Source of the DNA: Miscanthus floridulus
Taxonomy: Eukaryota > Streptophyta > Magnoliopsida > Poales > Poaceae
Assembly (NCBI RefSeq): GCF_019320115.1
Contig: NC_089595.1
Location: 110,624,461-110,688,460 of the forward strand
Reading direction: 5' to 3'
Length of the DNA stretch: 64,000 nt
This document shows, one piece after another, positions 1 to 11,203 of this stretch; position 1 is the stretch's first letter, and the number at the start of each line of letters is the position of its first letter. Below the pieces are notes generated by a model, which saw only the letters and a program-made list of their open reading frames with translations, had not been told where the DNA came from and made no database searches. The position numbers and the translations under genes were made by a program.

Positions 1-160
1 CCTCATTCTCACTGATAAAGAGGTGTGAGTTTCTAACATTTTCTTTCTATGTGTACATTTTTAATACAATGTAATTGCCTATAGCCTTACTCAATTCAAA
101 GGTTTATGTACCTACATTTCCTTTCGCTACATGTAATCCACCTTTTGGTGTACAAAATCG

Positions 161-460
161 TTGCAGGGAGGTGTTATGTACGCTAAAATTCCAAGAGATG
201 AGGTGCAGGACAAAAGCCCTCTCATAGAGGCTGGCAAGGTGTACACCATCAACAGGTTTAGGGTTAAAAATGCTAAGTATTCCTACATGCCTGTTCGTGG
301 AAATAACATGATTGAATTCACTTGCTACACTAAAGTCATAGTGGAAGATATCCCCTTAGACATGTTCCCACAGTTTGTTTATACACTTGTACCTTTCAGT
401 GAAATACATTAGCATGTAAGAGAGCACCCAAATTTTATTGGTAAGCTCCTTTATAGATCA
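161..460 (+). pseudogene. RPA70-like gene, N-terminal OB-fold exon (broken)
   Basis: An acceptor (TTGCAG at about 163-168) opens an exon encoding an OB-fold segment like the first DNA-binding domain of replication protein A large-subunit homologues. Recognisable stretches are an YAKIPRDEV start, GKVYTINRFRV in the middle and FVYTLVPFSEI at the end. A TAG at 410-412 interrupts the exon, and the same frame continues about 40 bases to a GTAAGC donor near 450. The known role of the family is single-stranded DNA binding; Helitron-borne copies are thought to assist rolling-circle replication. The rest of the gene lies beyond the Copia insertion, from 6530. The stop plus the insertion make it a pseudogene. 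Confidence 0.65.
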
Positions 461-542
461 GACAATCTAGCCTAAATACGCTAGTTCTTAATGTTCTATA
501 TACTATGCACAGATGTTATTGGTGTTGTTGTCAGAGTGCAGC

Positions 543-2011
543 TGTAAAGAAAATGGACCCTAGGCCTATTTACTTTGGATTTTGGTCATTGATGACCAAC
601 ACAACCAAATTAGACTAATAAATTTGCAAGTGTTTGTTTTGTAGTTCAATAGGGTGCAAGACGTAACTTGGACGAAGGCGACATGATGATCTGATGATCA
701 ACGCCTCAAGCAAGACCTTAGGAGCACAAGAGAAGACTCAAGAGATCAAGGAAAGTCCAAGCATGAAGATTGGAACCAAGCCGTACGCATGATTGTGAAG
801 AAACGAGCTCGCAGAGGTGACCAGACGCTGGTGGCTCGGTAGTCGGGACGATCGGACGCTGGACCGGTGGCTCGGCAATCGGGACAACCGGACGTTGGAC
901 TGGTGGCTCTGCAGTCGGGATGACCAGATGCTGGATCGGTGGCTTTGCAGTCGGGACGACCGGACGCGGGCGGCGAAACCGATTGGACATAGGAAAGCAG
1001 CGTCCGATTGAGTACAGAGAGATTCCAGAGCAGCAAATCTGCGACCAGAGGCATTCGGTGATAGGCGACCGGACGCTGGCCAACGTCCGATCAATATATT
1101 GCCGGCTCAACGGTCGGGATGACCAAACGCGTCCGGTCAGGACGATTCAGCGTCCGGTCACTATCAGTTTCGCGGGAGTTCGACCCCAACGGCTACTTTC
1201 TCAGTGGGGCTTATAAATACAACCCCCAACTGGCCATTTGAGTAGAGTGGAGCTGAGGAAACATACCAAGGGTGTTGATACATCATTTTAGTAATCTCCA
1301 CTTGCATAGTGCTTAGTGTTTCATCAGGTGATTAGCGTAGGTGCTTTGCGAAGTGCTTAGGTTGATTAGACCACCGCTTATGCGCTTGCTCTAGGTTTAG
1401 GCCTAGTGTTTAGTGAGGTTTGCATACCTCTTACCACTCGGTGCTTGCGAGCACCATTGTTGTACATCAAAGGGCTTGAAGTCTTGCGAGATCACACCAA
1501 CCGCGTTTGTGGTGTGGCCGCCACCTTGTACCGAAGGGAACAAGGCCCGTGGCATTTTGACAGGAAGCTTGATAGTGAAGACGGCGGGGAGCATCCGGGA
1601 GAGGCTTGCCAGAAGGCACGTCGGAGACCCACTTGCGTGTGGGGAAGGCCCGAGGCTATCCACGGAGTTACCCGACCGGGAGCTTGGCCCTTGCGAGGGA
1701 TTCCTTGCGAAGGGCTCCAGCGAGGACTAGGGGGAAGCTTGTGCGCTTCTCGATACCTCAGTAAAAATACCGAAGTCATCGACGGGAGTTTGCATATCTC
1801 TACCTTGCTCTTTAGCTTCCGCATTTACATTGATTACTTTACTACGTTTGCGGTAGAGATAGCAACACACTAGCAAAATCATAGTTGCACATCTAGATAG
1901 TTTATCTATTGCATAGGTTTTGCTAGGGTTAGAAAAAGGGGCCATAGTTTAGAGTTAGAATTTTTAAGTTGCCTAATTCACCCCCCCCTCTTAGGCATCA
2001 CGGTCCCTTCA
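543..2011 (+). repeat. 5' LTR of Copia element A
   Basis: The 1469 bp LTR matches the copy at 4925-6370 over its whole length with scattered substitutions and small indels. It contains a GC-rich tandem block near 815-985. ORFs seen in the LTR on both strands are by-products of that repeat, not genes. Confidence 0.93.
815..985 (+). repeat. ~34 bp tandem repeat in LTR
   Basis: About five imperfect copies of a roughly 34 bp unit, built on GACCGGACG, GGTGGCTC and CAGTCGGGA words. The same block is present in the 3' LTR at about 5200-5370. Confidence 0.75.
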
Positions 2012-2012
2012 A

Positions 2013-2026
2013 TTGGTATCAGAGAC
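2013..2026 (+). promoter_or_regulatory. Primer binding site of Copia element A
   Basis: TTGGTATCAGAGAC sits one base after the LTR end. It has the form of an initiator-methionine tRNA primer site used by plant Copia elements. Confidence 0.8.
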
Positions 2027-2090
2027 GGTTGGCTCAATTTAGACCTTTGGCTTAACCGCCGTTGAGCCGACGCTATTTAGAGTGGTTGGG

Positions 2091-3680
2091 ATGGATACCG
2101 CTAGGCCTCCGCACTTTGACGGCACTAACTTTCCATACTATAAAGCTAGAATGGCTTGCCACCTTGAGGCGGTTGATTTGGGTGTATGGAGAGTCACTCG
2201 TGACAGGATGAAACCCATCAAGAATCCCAAAAAACCCACAAAGAGTGATGAAAAAGAAATGCACTTCAATGCTAGAACAAAAAATTGCTTGTTTGAATCA
2301 CTTAGTATGGATGTTTTTAACCAAGTATTCACTTTAAATACGGCACATGAAATTTGGTTAAAACTCCAAGAGCTCCATGACGGCACAAGCAATGTCCATG
2401 AGCAAAAACATTGTCTAGCAAAGCAAAACTATGATTACTTTACTATGAATGATGATGAGCTTGTTCGTAATATGTATTCTCGTTTGAATCTAATTATCAA
2501 TGAGCTCCATTCTATAGGATTATTAAAGCTAGATGATGCGGACATCATGAGGAAGATCATCTCCGTGCTACCACAAAATAAATATGCAAGCATCATCACC
2601 ATCCTTCACAACATGGAGGACTTGAGCAACATGACCCCGGGCATAGCCATTGGCAAGTTAGTGGCATTTGAAATGTCACATAAGATGGGTCAAGAAGAAG
2701 CTTCTTCATCAAGCAAAGGCAAAGCTCTCGCTTGTAGCGAGAAAAAGAAGATGAATGGCAAGCAAGTTGAGATAAGCTCAAGCTCAAGTTCCTCAAGTGA
2801 AGATGAAGAAGAAGATGAGGACGATGATGATGATGATGAATATTCAAGTGATGATCAATCTTCCGCCTCCACCTCCGATCTTGATGAAGAATCAATCAAA
2901 GTGATCAACAAGGTGGAGAAGATGATCCAAAGGCTCAATGTCAAGGGTGTGCCCATCCAAATTCAAGATTTCATTTTCACAAATCAAAGAAATGAGCAAA
3001 GAAAGAGATGATGCTATGGATGCGGCGAATTGGGGCACTTTGTGGAAATTTGTCCAAACAAGCCCACACCCAAGACAAAGAAGAAGGCATGCAAGAACTA
3101 AGCCCTCACATCAATAAGATCATGGGATGATTCTTCAAGTGAAGAAGAACTCCATCACAAGAGGCGAGGCCACAAGCAATCATCATCAAGCTCTTCTCGT
3201 GTGTGCCTTATGGCACGAGATACATGCACACAAGAGGTTGCAAAGGAGAATGAGCAACTCAAGCAAGAAGTAGCTCACCTCACCAAGGACTTGACTCAAG
3301 TGAAAGGCAAGGTGAAGCAAACCCAACTTCATCAAGATAACACCATCAAGGGAGTAAAGAAGCTTGATGAAGGACAAACCGTGGTTTGTTACGTGTGCCA
3401 CAAGGAAGGTCACAAGTCCTATGAGTGCAAGGTGAAGAATGGGGGAGGAGCAAAGAAGAAAGAGAAAAAGGAAACAAGCAAGCTCTCCAACACATACACC
3501 AACAAGGTGGACAACAAGGCCTCCACACCTTATCTCTTGAAGAAGAAGAAAAATGACAAGGTGGTGGCCATCAAGGTGAACAAGCAAGCTAACAATGGGG
3601 TCAAACGCTTTTGGGTGCCAAAGGAAATCATTTCAAACATGAAGAGCACCAAGAAGGTTTGGATCCCGAAAGGGAAGTGA
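2091..3680 (+). pseudogene. Copia gag polyprotein (UBN2 type), two in-frame stops
   Basis: An ATG at 2091 starts a Gag with a DUF4219-like N-terminus (PPHFDGTNFPYYKARM) and a UBN2-type gag domain. An acidic, serine-rich linker follows near 2770-2900. The first frame stops with TGA at 3009-3011, directly before a CCHC zinc knuckle (CYGCGELGHFVEICP, 3012-3056). A second stop (TAA) lies just after 3098. The same frame resumes near 3100-3680, with a second knuckle (CYVCHKEGHKSYEC) near 3390-3430. Gag would package the element RNA. The stops may be decay, since a knuckle directly after a stop argues for a former continuous frame. No pol follows. Confidence 0.85.
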
Positions 3681-4924
3681 GAAGTCCGTCGGACTTCGTG
3701 GAATTTGGAGACTTGGCAAAGTATGGGTGCATTTCATGGGGTGCATCATGATGGACAAAATCATTGCCAAGTGGGTTAGTGAAAACTATGGACCCAAATT
3801 CCCCTTCCCATGATAGGTAACTAGATGTCATTACTTTCAATAAGTATTCATTTCAATTGGTTTTATTTTTCAATTGATATACTCTTAAAGCATCTAGTTA
3901 TCTTTCATGCCTATGTTTGCATTTACATGCTTAAATCTTTTGTCATGCATTCAATAAGTATATCATATGGTAGGCTTGCTCGGTTTCATTATCAACCCTT
4001 GGAGCAAACCTACATGGTTTAAAATTGTTTAGAAGCACAGCACATAGCTTGTTTTACAATTATTTATCTAATATGTGCCAAAGTCCAAATTGTAGATAAT
4101 CTCTCCCAAATATCATCTTTCAAGTGGTATTTTGATACTTAAATCAATGTGCACAAATTTTACAAGTATTCAACACTTGTGTGCACAAATTTAGGGGGAG
4201 CTTAATCTACAAGTTGGATGCTTTGAGACTAACACTTTTTCAAATGGTATCAATTTTTCAAACCTATCACATGTGTAGTAGTCTCATTGTAAGGAAATTG
4301 GAGTCCCCGGAGTTAAGCATCATTCTTCAATTGGCATCATCATGTTGATTTCATTTCATATTTATATGCTTTCTCCATGCATTATATAGATTAAACTCTC
4401 TTGTACAATAAATTGCTAATTATGCATATGCTTTGCTTTCTACCATATGTATGCATATATTTAGGGGGAGCTTAGTCTATATAATGTGAGAGTCAAATTT
4501 TGTGATCCATTTCACTCTATACACAAAGGGTCATGAAATTTGACCCTCCCTTATGCTACTAATGTCTTCCTTTTCGGTGTTTGATGCCAAAGGGGGAGAA
4601 TTTGAAGGACCAAAGGCAAGCATCAAGTTGATGTCTACAAGTGGTAATGGTCCGAGAAAGGGAGGAAAGTGAATTATGGGTTAGTCTAAGTAATGGGAGA
4701 ATTTTTTTAGAAAGCTAGGCTTTAATCCATAATATCACATGGGGACATTTGCAAGGGCAAGACAAGCTTTTTAAGTAAAGTTTTAATTGGTATCTGTCAA
4801 TTAGTATCATATAACCTTGCCCTTTGCATTGCATCCTAGCAAGTAGGTAGTTTTTTAATTTCAAAAATTTTATTATTTGCTTGCTTTGGTCGTGTTGTCA
4901 TCAATCACCAAAAAGGGGGGAGAT
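3681..4924 (+). other. Non-coding 3' internal region of Copia A with polypurine tracts
   Basis: An AT-rich stretch without a plausible gene. It has several internal AGGGGGAG tracts (near 4193, 4464 and 4590). The true polypurine tract, an A-run then G-run at 4909-4924, abuts the 3' LTR. Repeated purine tracts are a habit of SIRE-type elements, and the same is seen in Copia B. Confidence 0.75.
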
Positions 4925-6370
4925 TGTAAGGAAAATGGACCCTAGGCCCATTTACTTTGGATTTTGGTGGTTGATGACCAACACAACCAAATTGGACTAA
5001 TGAATTTGCAAGTGTTTGTTTTGTAGTTCAATAGGGTGCAAGACGTAACTTGGACGAAGGCGACGTGATGATCCAATGATCAACACCTCAAGCAAGACCT
5101 TAGGAGCACAAGAGAAGACTCAAGAGATCAAGCAAAGTCCAAGCATGAAGATTGGAACCAAGCCGTACGCAAGATTGCGAAGAAACGAGCTCGCAGAGAC
5201 GACCGGACGCTAGACCGAACGTTGGTGGCTCGATAGTCGGGATGACCAGACGGTGGACCGATGGCTCGGTAGTCAGGACAATCGGACGCTGGACCGGTGG
5301 CTCTATAGTCGGGACGATCGGACGCTGGACCGGTGGCTCTGCAGTTGGGATGATCGGACGCGGGCGGCAAAACCGACCGGATGCAGGAAAGCAGCGTCCG
5401 ATCAAGTATAGAGAGGTTCCAGAGCGACAAATCTATGACCGGACGCGTCCGGTGGCAGGCGACCGGACGCTGGCCAGCGTTCGATCAGTATATTGCTGGC
5501 TCAACGGTCGAGACGACCGGACGCATCCGGTCAGTAGCAGTTTCGTGCGAGTTCGACCCCAACGGCTACTTTCTCAGTGGGGCTTATAAATACAACCCCC
5601 AACCGGCCATTTGAGTAGAGTCGAGCTGAGGAAACATACCAAGGGTGTTGATACACCATTTTAGTGATCTCCACTTGCATAGTGCTTAGTGTTTCATCAG
5701 GTGATTAGCGTAGGTGCTTTGCGAAGTGCTTAGGTTGATTAGACCACCGCTTATGCGCTTGCTCTAGGTTTAGGCCTAGTGTTTAGTGAGGTTTGCATAC
5801 CTCTTACCACTCGGTGCTTGCGAGCACCATTGTTGTACATCGGAGGGGCTTGAAGTCTTGCGATATCACACCAACCGCGTTTGTGGTGTGGCCGCCACCG
5901 TGTACCGGAGGGAACAAGGCCCGCGGCATTTCGACCGGAAGCTTGATAGTGAAGATGGCGGGGAGCATCCGGGAGAGGCTTGCCGGAAGGCACGTCGGAG
6001 ACCCACTTGCACATGGGGAAGGCCCGAGGCTATCCACGGAGTTACCCGACCAGGAGCTTGGCCCTTGCGAGGGGCTCCAACGAGGACTAGGGGGAAGCTT
6101 GCGCGCTTCTCGATACCTCGGTAAAAATACCGAAGTCGTCGACGGGAGTTTGCATATCTCTACCTTGCTCTTTAGCTTCCGCATTTACATTGATTACTTT
6201 GCTATGTTTGCGGTAGAGATAGCAACACACTAGCAAAACCATAGTTGCACATCTAGATAGTTTATCTATTGCATAGGTTTTGCTAGGGTTAGAAAAAGAT
6301 GTCATAGTTTAGAGTTAGAATTTTTAAGTTGCCTAATTCACCCCCCCTCTTAGGCGTCACGGTCCCTTCA
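4925..6370 (+). repeat. 3' LTR of Copia element A
   Basis: The 1446 bp partner of the 5' LTR, ending CCCTTCA directly before the GCAGC target duplication. It differs from the 5' LTR by scattered substitutions and small indels, including a loss of about 16 bp near 6075. Confidence 0.93.
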
Positions 6371-6529
6371 GCAGCCACCGATCCCAACACGTTTACCAGG
6401 ATAGACAGCGTCGACTCTAACCCAGGACATAATTATTAAAGACTTAGAGTAAGTGCTCTACGATCATACTGCACATTCACCTTTAACTTTCGCACCCTTA
6501 GATCCATGTTCTTTGTTTTATGTTCATCA

Positions 6530-7883
6530 ATTTCCAGAGACGAAGAGCTTAGGGTCACATTATGGGGATCGCGAACAACAGCATTCAGCCTTGATTCTAT
6601 CTACAACAACAGTATTCCAAGGGCAATTGTCTACTTATTTGTAGGTTGCATCCCCAAAGAGTTCCAGAGTAAATTTCCTGAACGTCTAAAGATCATTTGG
6701 CAGCGGGTCCTCCCTGTTTAGACACATAGCTAAGACATAAAAATATTACAGGGGTATCACATGTGACTGGAAGCAACGCCTGCCACTGGTATCTAAATCC
6801 TCCCATACCAGAGTCCCAACCATATTATAACAAGTGAGTGTTGTGCTTCTACACGGTCATTTCCATCCTTCATTATATATTGTACGAAGATTTAGTTATT
6901 AACACGCTTCTGAAATTGTAGGTTTCAGGATCAGCAATTCCCAATAGATTTGCCTCCTTCATCACCAACGCGCCTACAAGAGGACGAACAAATTGTCATA
7001 GAGCACAAGTCGCTTAATGAGCTAAATGCACTTGATCTGTATGACTTCCCTGTATGTCCTATAAACCATTCAGTGTTGGATTACTGATACAAAACAATGC
7101 ATCCTAAAATATATCTAATTTTGGGCTGTTTGTTTCCATAGGAAACATGCTTTCACTGCACAGTCACAAATACGGCTGTGCCAGATGACGATTCATGGTG
7201 GTATCTAGGCTGCCGAGGATGCAAAAAATCAAGTCCTGATCAGGTCGGCGGTGCGCCTTGGTGTGTTGCTTGCAGATCCTCAGATTTTATGCCAAGGTAA
7301 ACCTACTTTCTTACCTCTTCATACACACCACACTGCTATTTAGTCCTAAGATTCAATTACACTCTTCACCATTCATTTTCATTACCCATTTCATAGATAC
7401 AAATTAACCTTTGCGGCGAGAGATGAAACTACAGAAGGTCAGTTCTTCTGCTTTGACGGTATTACTCAGTAGCTTGTTAAGAAAAGCTGCGAGTCTCTCT
7501 TTCACCTTCCTGATAGAATGAGTGCCACACCTCCTGGGCTAACAGCTATTGTCGGAAACAAGTATACATTTGTTGTAGGCCTAACAAGCGAGTCTTACTA
7601 TTCAAAGCAGACAAGAGAATACCAGATCAAGTATGTTATGGAAGATTTCCAGAAATGCCTGTTCACTCCAAGATCAGTAGCAATTGAAGGATCCAGCAAG
7701 GTTCCTCCTCAACCAAAACCCTTGATGGTCATACCAGGTACAGCCGCTGCGCCCAGTACAGCCAACACATCATCCTTGATGATAGATGCACCACCTGCCG
7801 AGTCTCCTACTCCAACAAAACCAGCTACTTTACCACCTACTGGACAAACTATACCGTCCACAGCTAAAAATTTAGATGATTAG
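6530..7883 (+). pseudogene. RPA70-like gene, central and C-terminal OB-fold exons
   Basis: This continues the gene split by Copia A. The exon after an acceptor at about 6537 reads RDEELRVTLWGSRTTAF, an RPA DNA-binding-domain-B pattern. A short exon at about 6752-6826 encodes NACHWYLNPPIPES. An exon at about 6928-7050 holds the linker PIDLPPSSPTRLQ. The C-terminal Rep_fac-A_C exons start near 7141, with a zinc ribbon (CFHCT, then CRGCKK) and the segment YKLTFAARDETTEG. Introns have clear GT-AG ends (for example GTGAGT at 6827 and GTAAAC at 7298). A TAG at 7470-7472 breaks the last large exon (7395-7883). The family binds single-stranded DNA. Confidence 0.75.
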
Positions 7884-9093
7884 GCCTCGTCTACCAAGGT
7901 GATCTACTTAACGCATATAATCACATTGTAGGCCCTAATTACTTTTACTACAAAAAATTACTGTTCGAAGCTGAGTCTATCATTTACAGACGCTGTGATG
8001 TCTGCTTATTCCCGTCACTGTGCAGGTCTCACTGGAACCTGAACCTGCTCATACCCCTCCATCTGATATTGCTGAGTATGTGTCTCATATCACAAACTGT
8101 GTACATACAATTTGCTAGCTCATCCAGGTTCCTGTTGCGCTGTTAAGTCTATACCTAAATCTACCAACTGTGTAACAGTAACCCCCCCCCAGATTTGCTT
8201 GAATGGTAAGCGGTTGATATAATACCATAAAACAGATGGTTTGGTCTGAGGGATGCTTAGCATATAGTATCTCTGTGCTTTGCTGCACTTTTAGACCCGT
8301 TTCTAAACTTGCCCGCTGTTTAACAATGACTGAGCAAGATAGTTTGAATGGTACATGGTTTATATAGTCCACCAAATGGTTTGATCTGACCCTCTGAAGG
8401 ATGATTGACATATGGTATCTCTGGAAATTAGTATTGATACCTTTAAAAGTTTTGTGAAATTCAACCAAGACATCTGGACCTCTTTCTTGTGTCAGCCTTA
8501 CTGTCACAATGGTCATGCCTTGCCATTTCCTAACTCAATTACTAATTACTTTACCACTTTCATTGTCAGAAATATCTAACTGTATGCGGGGTTTTTTTCC
8601 ATGAGTTACCTATTTTACGCTATACTGTCAAAATTAGCGTACTCAGAATGTATGAAAACAAATTGTTCTTGCTATCTTCCTATTATACTCAGTAAGTCAC
8701 TAAAAATTAGATTACTACAGATTTTTCTTACTCCTGGGACATCTGTAAGCTACTGACCTTTGTAGTGTAAGATCGTCGTGTGAATCATCAATAGCACGAC
8801 GTGAAACCATCAGGTCGATGCACATTAATAAATTTAAATCCTTGTACATACAACCGTCCTTTTCTTCTGGTCACATGAAAGTAGTAGTATTGTGTAGTGT
8901 TTATTTCATTACCACAGTTAGTATTGCTTCGGATGATCTTATATCACTGGCCCACTGTTCTATATTGGTCTGTTGTGCAGTAATGACTTTGAATATTATA
9001 CATGCCTGCTATATTTAAAGTACTACAGCTCACACTTACCGCTAATTAATTAATCAAACATTACTTGCCGATTCGCAATTTCTGATGCTATAT
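7884..9093 (+). other. AT-rich intronic or 3' region of RPA-like gene
   Basis: No convincing ORF. Two similar AT-rich stretches (about 8150-8300 and 8305-8420) share words such as GGTTTATAT and AAACAGATGGTTTG, which suggests an old tandem duplication. I see no other element. Confidence 0.4.
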
Positions 9094-9676
9094 TTCTCAG
9101 TCCGACAAAGTCGTCGACCCATGTTGAAAAGAAACCTGCAAAGAGGAAGCTGTTTGAGGACCAATCTACTCATGAGGAGGTTTGTCCTCTTTGTACCCAC
9201 AAATCATATCTTTTCCCCCCTAAACTCTACAACACACATACTGATGCTACACCTGCATTCCCACACATAACAAATATGAATACAGACTTCCTGTTAACTA
9301 TGCTCAGCGACCTCTGTCGATCACGTATTTTTCCTATAGGATCAAACAACCTTCATTGAACCTGCTCATAAGACCTCTCAGGAACTCAACATAAACGTCC
9401 AGATCACCGGACATGATAAGGGTACACAGGAACATCATCCGGAGGACCACCTAGACAGCTGAGCAAAAAGGTATTAAACACTAACTATCAATCGGAGATT
9501 CACATTTTTTGCAAGACTGTTTAAAGCAGTAAGTTAGAACATGAGCATATAATCCTTCTGTGCAACTTCTCAACAATAATAAATATGCTCTGCTTGCAGG
9601 CCAAGAGCTCAGGATACTAAACCATATGCCAAGTCTGGTGGACGCAAATCATCATCAGGCAATCAGAAAAAATGAT
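9094..9676 (+). pseudogene. RPA70-like gene, probable C-terminal tail exons
   Basis: Short charged exons resemble the tails of Helitron RPA proteins: a lysine-rich EKKPAKRKLFEDQS segment (about 9120-9180), a segment near 9340-9462 that ends in TGA, and a last piece near 9600-9676 (KSGGRKSSSGNQKK then TGA) after a TTGCAG acceptor. The tail is low complexity, so the exon set is an inference from position and splice-site pattern. Confidence 0.4.
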
Positions 9677-10192
9677 ACAGGTTTTTAGATACATACTGCC
9701 ATAGTTTTTAAAAATCACCTTCTTCAACGTTGCTATTATCACCTCAAACTATCTGATGTTTTGTACAGCTTGTGAAAAACCTTGGTGCATCGCCTTGTGC
9801 ATGGCCGTCACAACGCGTACAGCCAAGCTCATCTTCAACACAATGTACAGCGGTATTTACAACACCGGTTCAAAACTTGGCTGCCTAGGTTACTATACCG
9901 GCACACAATCTGTGCGCTTTTGAACCTCGTCGTCAGCATTCTTGTATAGTCTAGGATCCCACTATCTAATGTTATAAACCTAGGAATCCTACCTGCTGCT
10001 GATTGCGCTGTATCAAACTCTATGCTAGGCTATAACCTATCACTGGACACACTACCATAGCTTTCCAACTTGAAAGATTGCCGGCTTCATGACATCCATC
10101 CATGTAATATAAATACAATTTGTACCTCTGCACTGCGTTTACCCGTATTTGCTATGCTTACCTTTACCATTTGATTTCCTGTTTAATTGCCC

Positions 10193-10223
10193 GGCGCGCG
10201 CGACGGCGCGCATGATGTACTAG
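10193..10223 (+). other. Helitron 3' terminus: hairpin plus CTAG
   Basis: GGCGCGCG and GGCGCGC arms can fold into a GC hairpin about 8 bases before CTAG (10220-10223). The next base is T, matching Helitron insertion between A and T. This sets the right edge of the Helitron. Confidence 0.7.
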
Positions 10224-11203
10224 TTCATTTCAAGGGTGGTAGTATTCGAGCAGGGAGCCGCGTTCACTGTACGGCTGTACCCTGCGTCGCTGCACCGATG
10301 GTTCGAGAGACGACAACAAAACAAAAGCAGTAGTTAAGGCATCGTTTGGTGCGGCTCGTGCAAGCTCCGGCTCCAGCTCCCAGCCTCTGTACGCACTGTA
10401 TAAGCTGGTTGGAGAAAGAGCTCCGGCTCTGGCAGACCTCAGACACGACCTAGAGAAGCTGCAGTTTGGTGGCAGATGCTAAGATCTAGACCGCCGAGCT
10501 CGACGTCAAGGGCTTTATTTCGCTGATATATAAGTTGGATAAATCAACTAGAGCTGTTTTGTTGTGAGAAAAAAATACTGTAGATTCTAGCTGATAAGTT
10601 CAAGCGAACAGAGTCCTACGGCGCTGAACTCGACGCCAGGATCTACGGCGCCGAGCTACCTGCCAAGTCACTGTCACGTCTACGTCGAACCTAAGACCTC
10701 GGCGCCAGCAACGATGACGCTGAGCTAAGGGTCCAGATTTTAAAATCTTACCTTCATTTTCAAAAGAAGGCTAAAAAATTAAAAATTCGAACGTGAAGAC
10801 AAGGTTTACAAGTGAAATAAAGCCTGTGAAGAACCGAGAACCTGACCGAAGAAAAAACAGTTTTTTTCAGGTTTCAAAATGAAAAAAGAAAACACTTTTG
10901 GACTCTCGTCTGTGGCCATTTTAAGCCTTGTAGGTTGTAACAAATCACATAGGAGCTTTCAACACTAGTTTGACCAGCTTGTAATAGTAGGATACTCTTA
11001 TTGATTGTGAAGATGGTCACTGCAGCCATGCTGTCAGCTTGAATGCCTGCAAAGAGATAGCTTACTTCAGCTTGAAACCATGTACAAAAACCCTGGACAT
11101 AACATGGGCAACGTTAGAAACATACGTACCTTCCAAGGCGATGCGGTGAAACCTGCTGTGCTGGTACGAACGTGTGCTTAACAAATAACAAGCCACCCAG
11201 TAA
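10224..11203. other. 3' flank and probable 3' UTR of the NLR pseudogene
   Basis: No coding region. On the minus strand a GTACGT donor near 11131 and a TTTGCAG acceptor near 11049 outline a small intron, so the resistance gene probably had a spliced 3' UTR. A MITE relic lies at 10505-10612. Confidence 0.45.
10505..10612. mobile_element. hAT-like MITE relic (family M1)
   Basis: It contains the core TTGTTGTGAGAAAAAAATAC and the right end AAGCGAACAG, both shared with copies at 36826, 38213 and 39080. The left end is degraded. Confidence 0.5.

Larger units (their letters stand above)
543..6370 (+). mobile_element. Non-autonomous Ty1/Copia element (SIRE-like), gag only
   Basis: A complete LTR element of 5828 bp. 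The LTRs (543-2011 and 4925-6370) begin TGTAA and end TTCA, and the insertion is flanked by a perfect 5 bp target duplication GCAGC (538-542 and 6371-6375). An initiator-Met-type primer site follows the 5' LTR and a purine tract precedes the 3' LTR. Internal coding is gag only; no protease, integrase or reverse transcriptase is present, so it would depend on another element for mobility. It is inserted in the RPA-like gene of the Helitron. Confidence 0.93.
1..10223 (+). mobile_element. Helitron, 3' part (left end outside window)
   Basis: The segment holds exons of an RPA70-like gene, a cargo typical of plant Helitrons. It ends in the classic Helitron 3' signature: a GC-rich hairpin at 10193-10211, a short spacer, then CTAG at 10220-10223 followed by a T. 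No Rep/helicase ORF is visible, so that part must lie to the left or be absent. A 5.8 kb Copia element is nested inside. The Helitron assignment rests on the 3' terminus plus the RPA cargo. The 5' TC end cannot be checked here. Confidence 0.65.

Noticed and set aside
718..1216. ORFs in the Copia A LTR, and their copies at 5100-5614
   Set aside because: They come from the ~34 bp LTR repeat and lie in a non-coding LTR.
2013..2026. tRNA gene pieces suggested by TGGTATCAGAG
   Set aside because: These are retrotransposon primer sites, complementary to a tRNA end, not tRNA genes.
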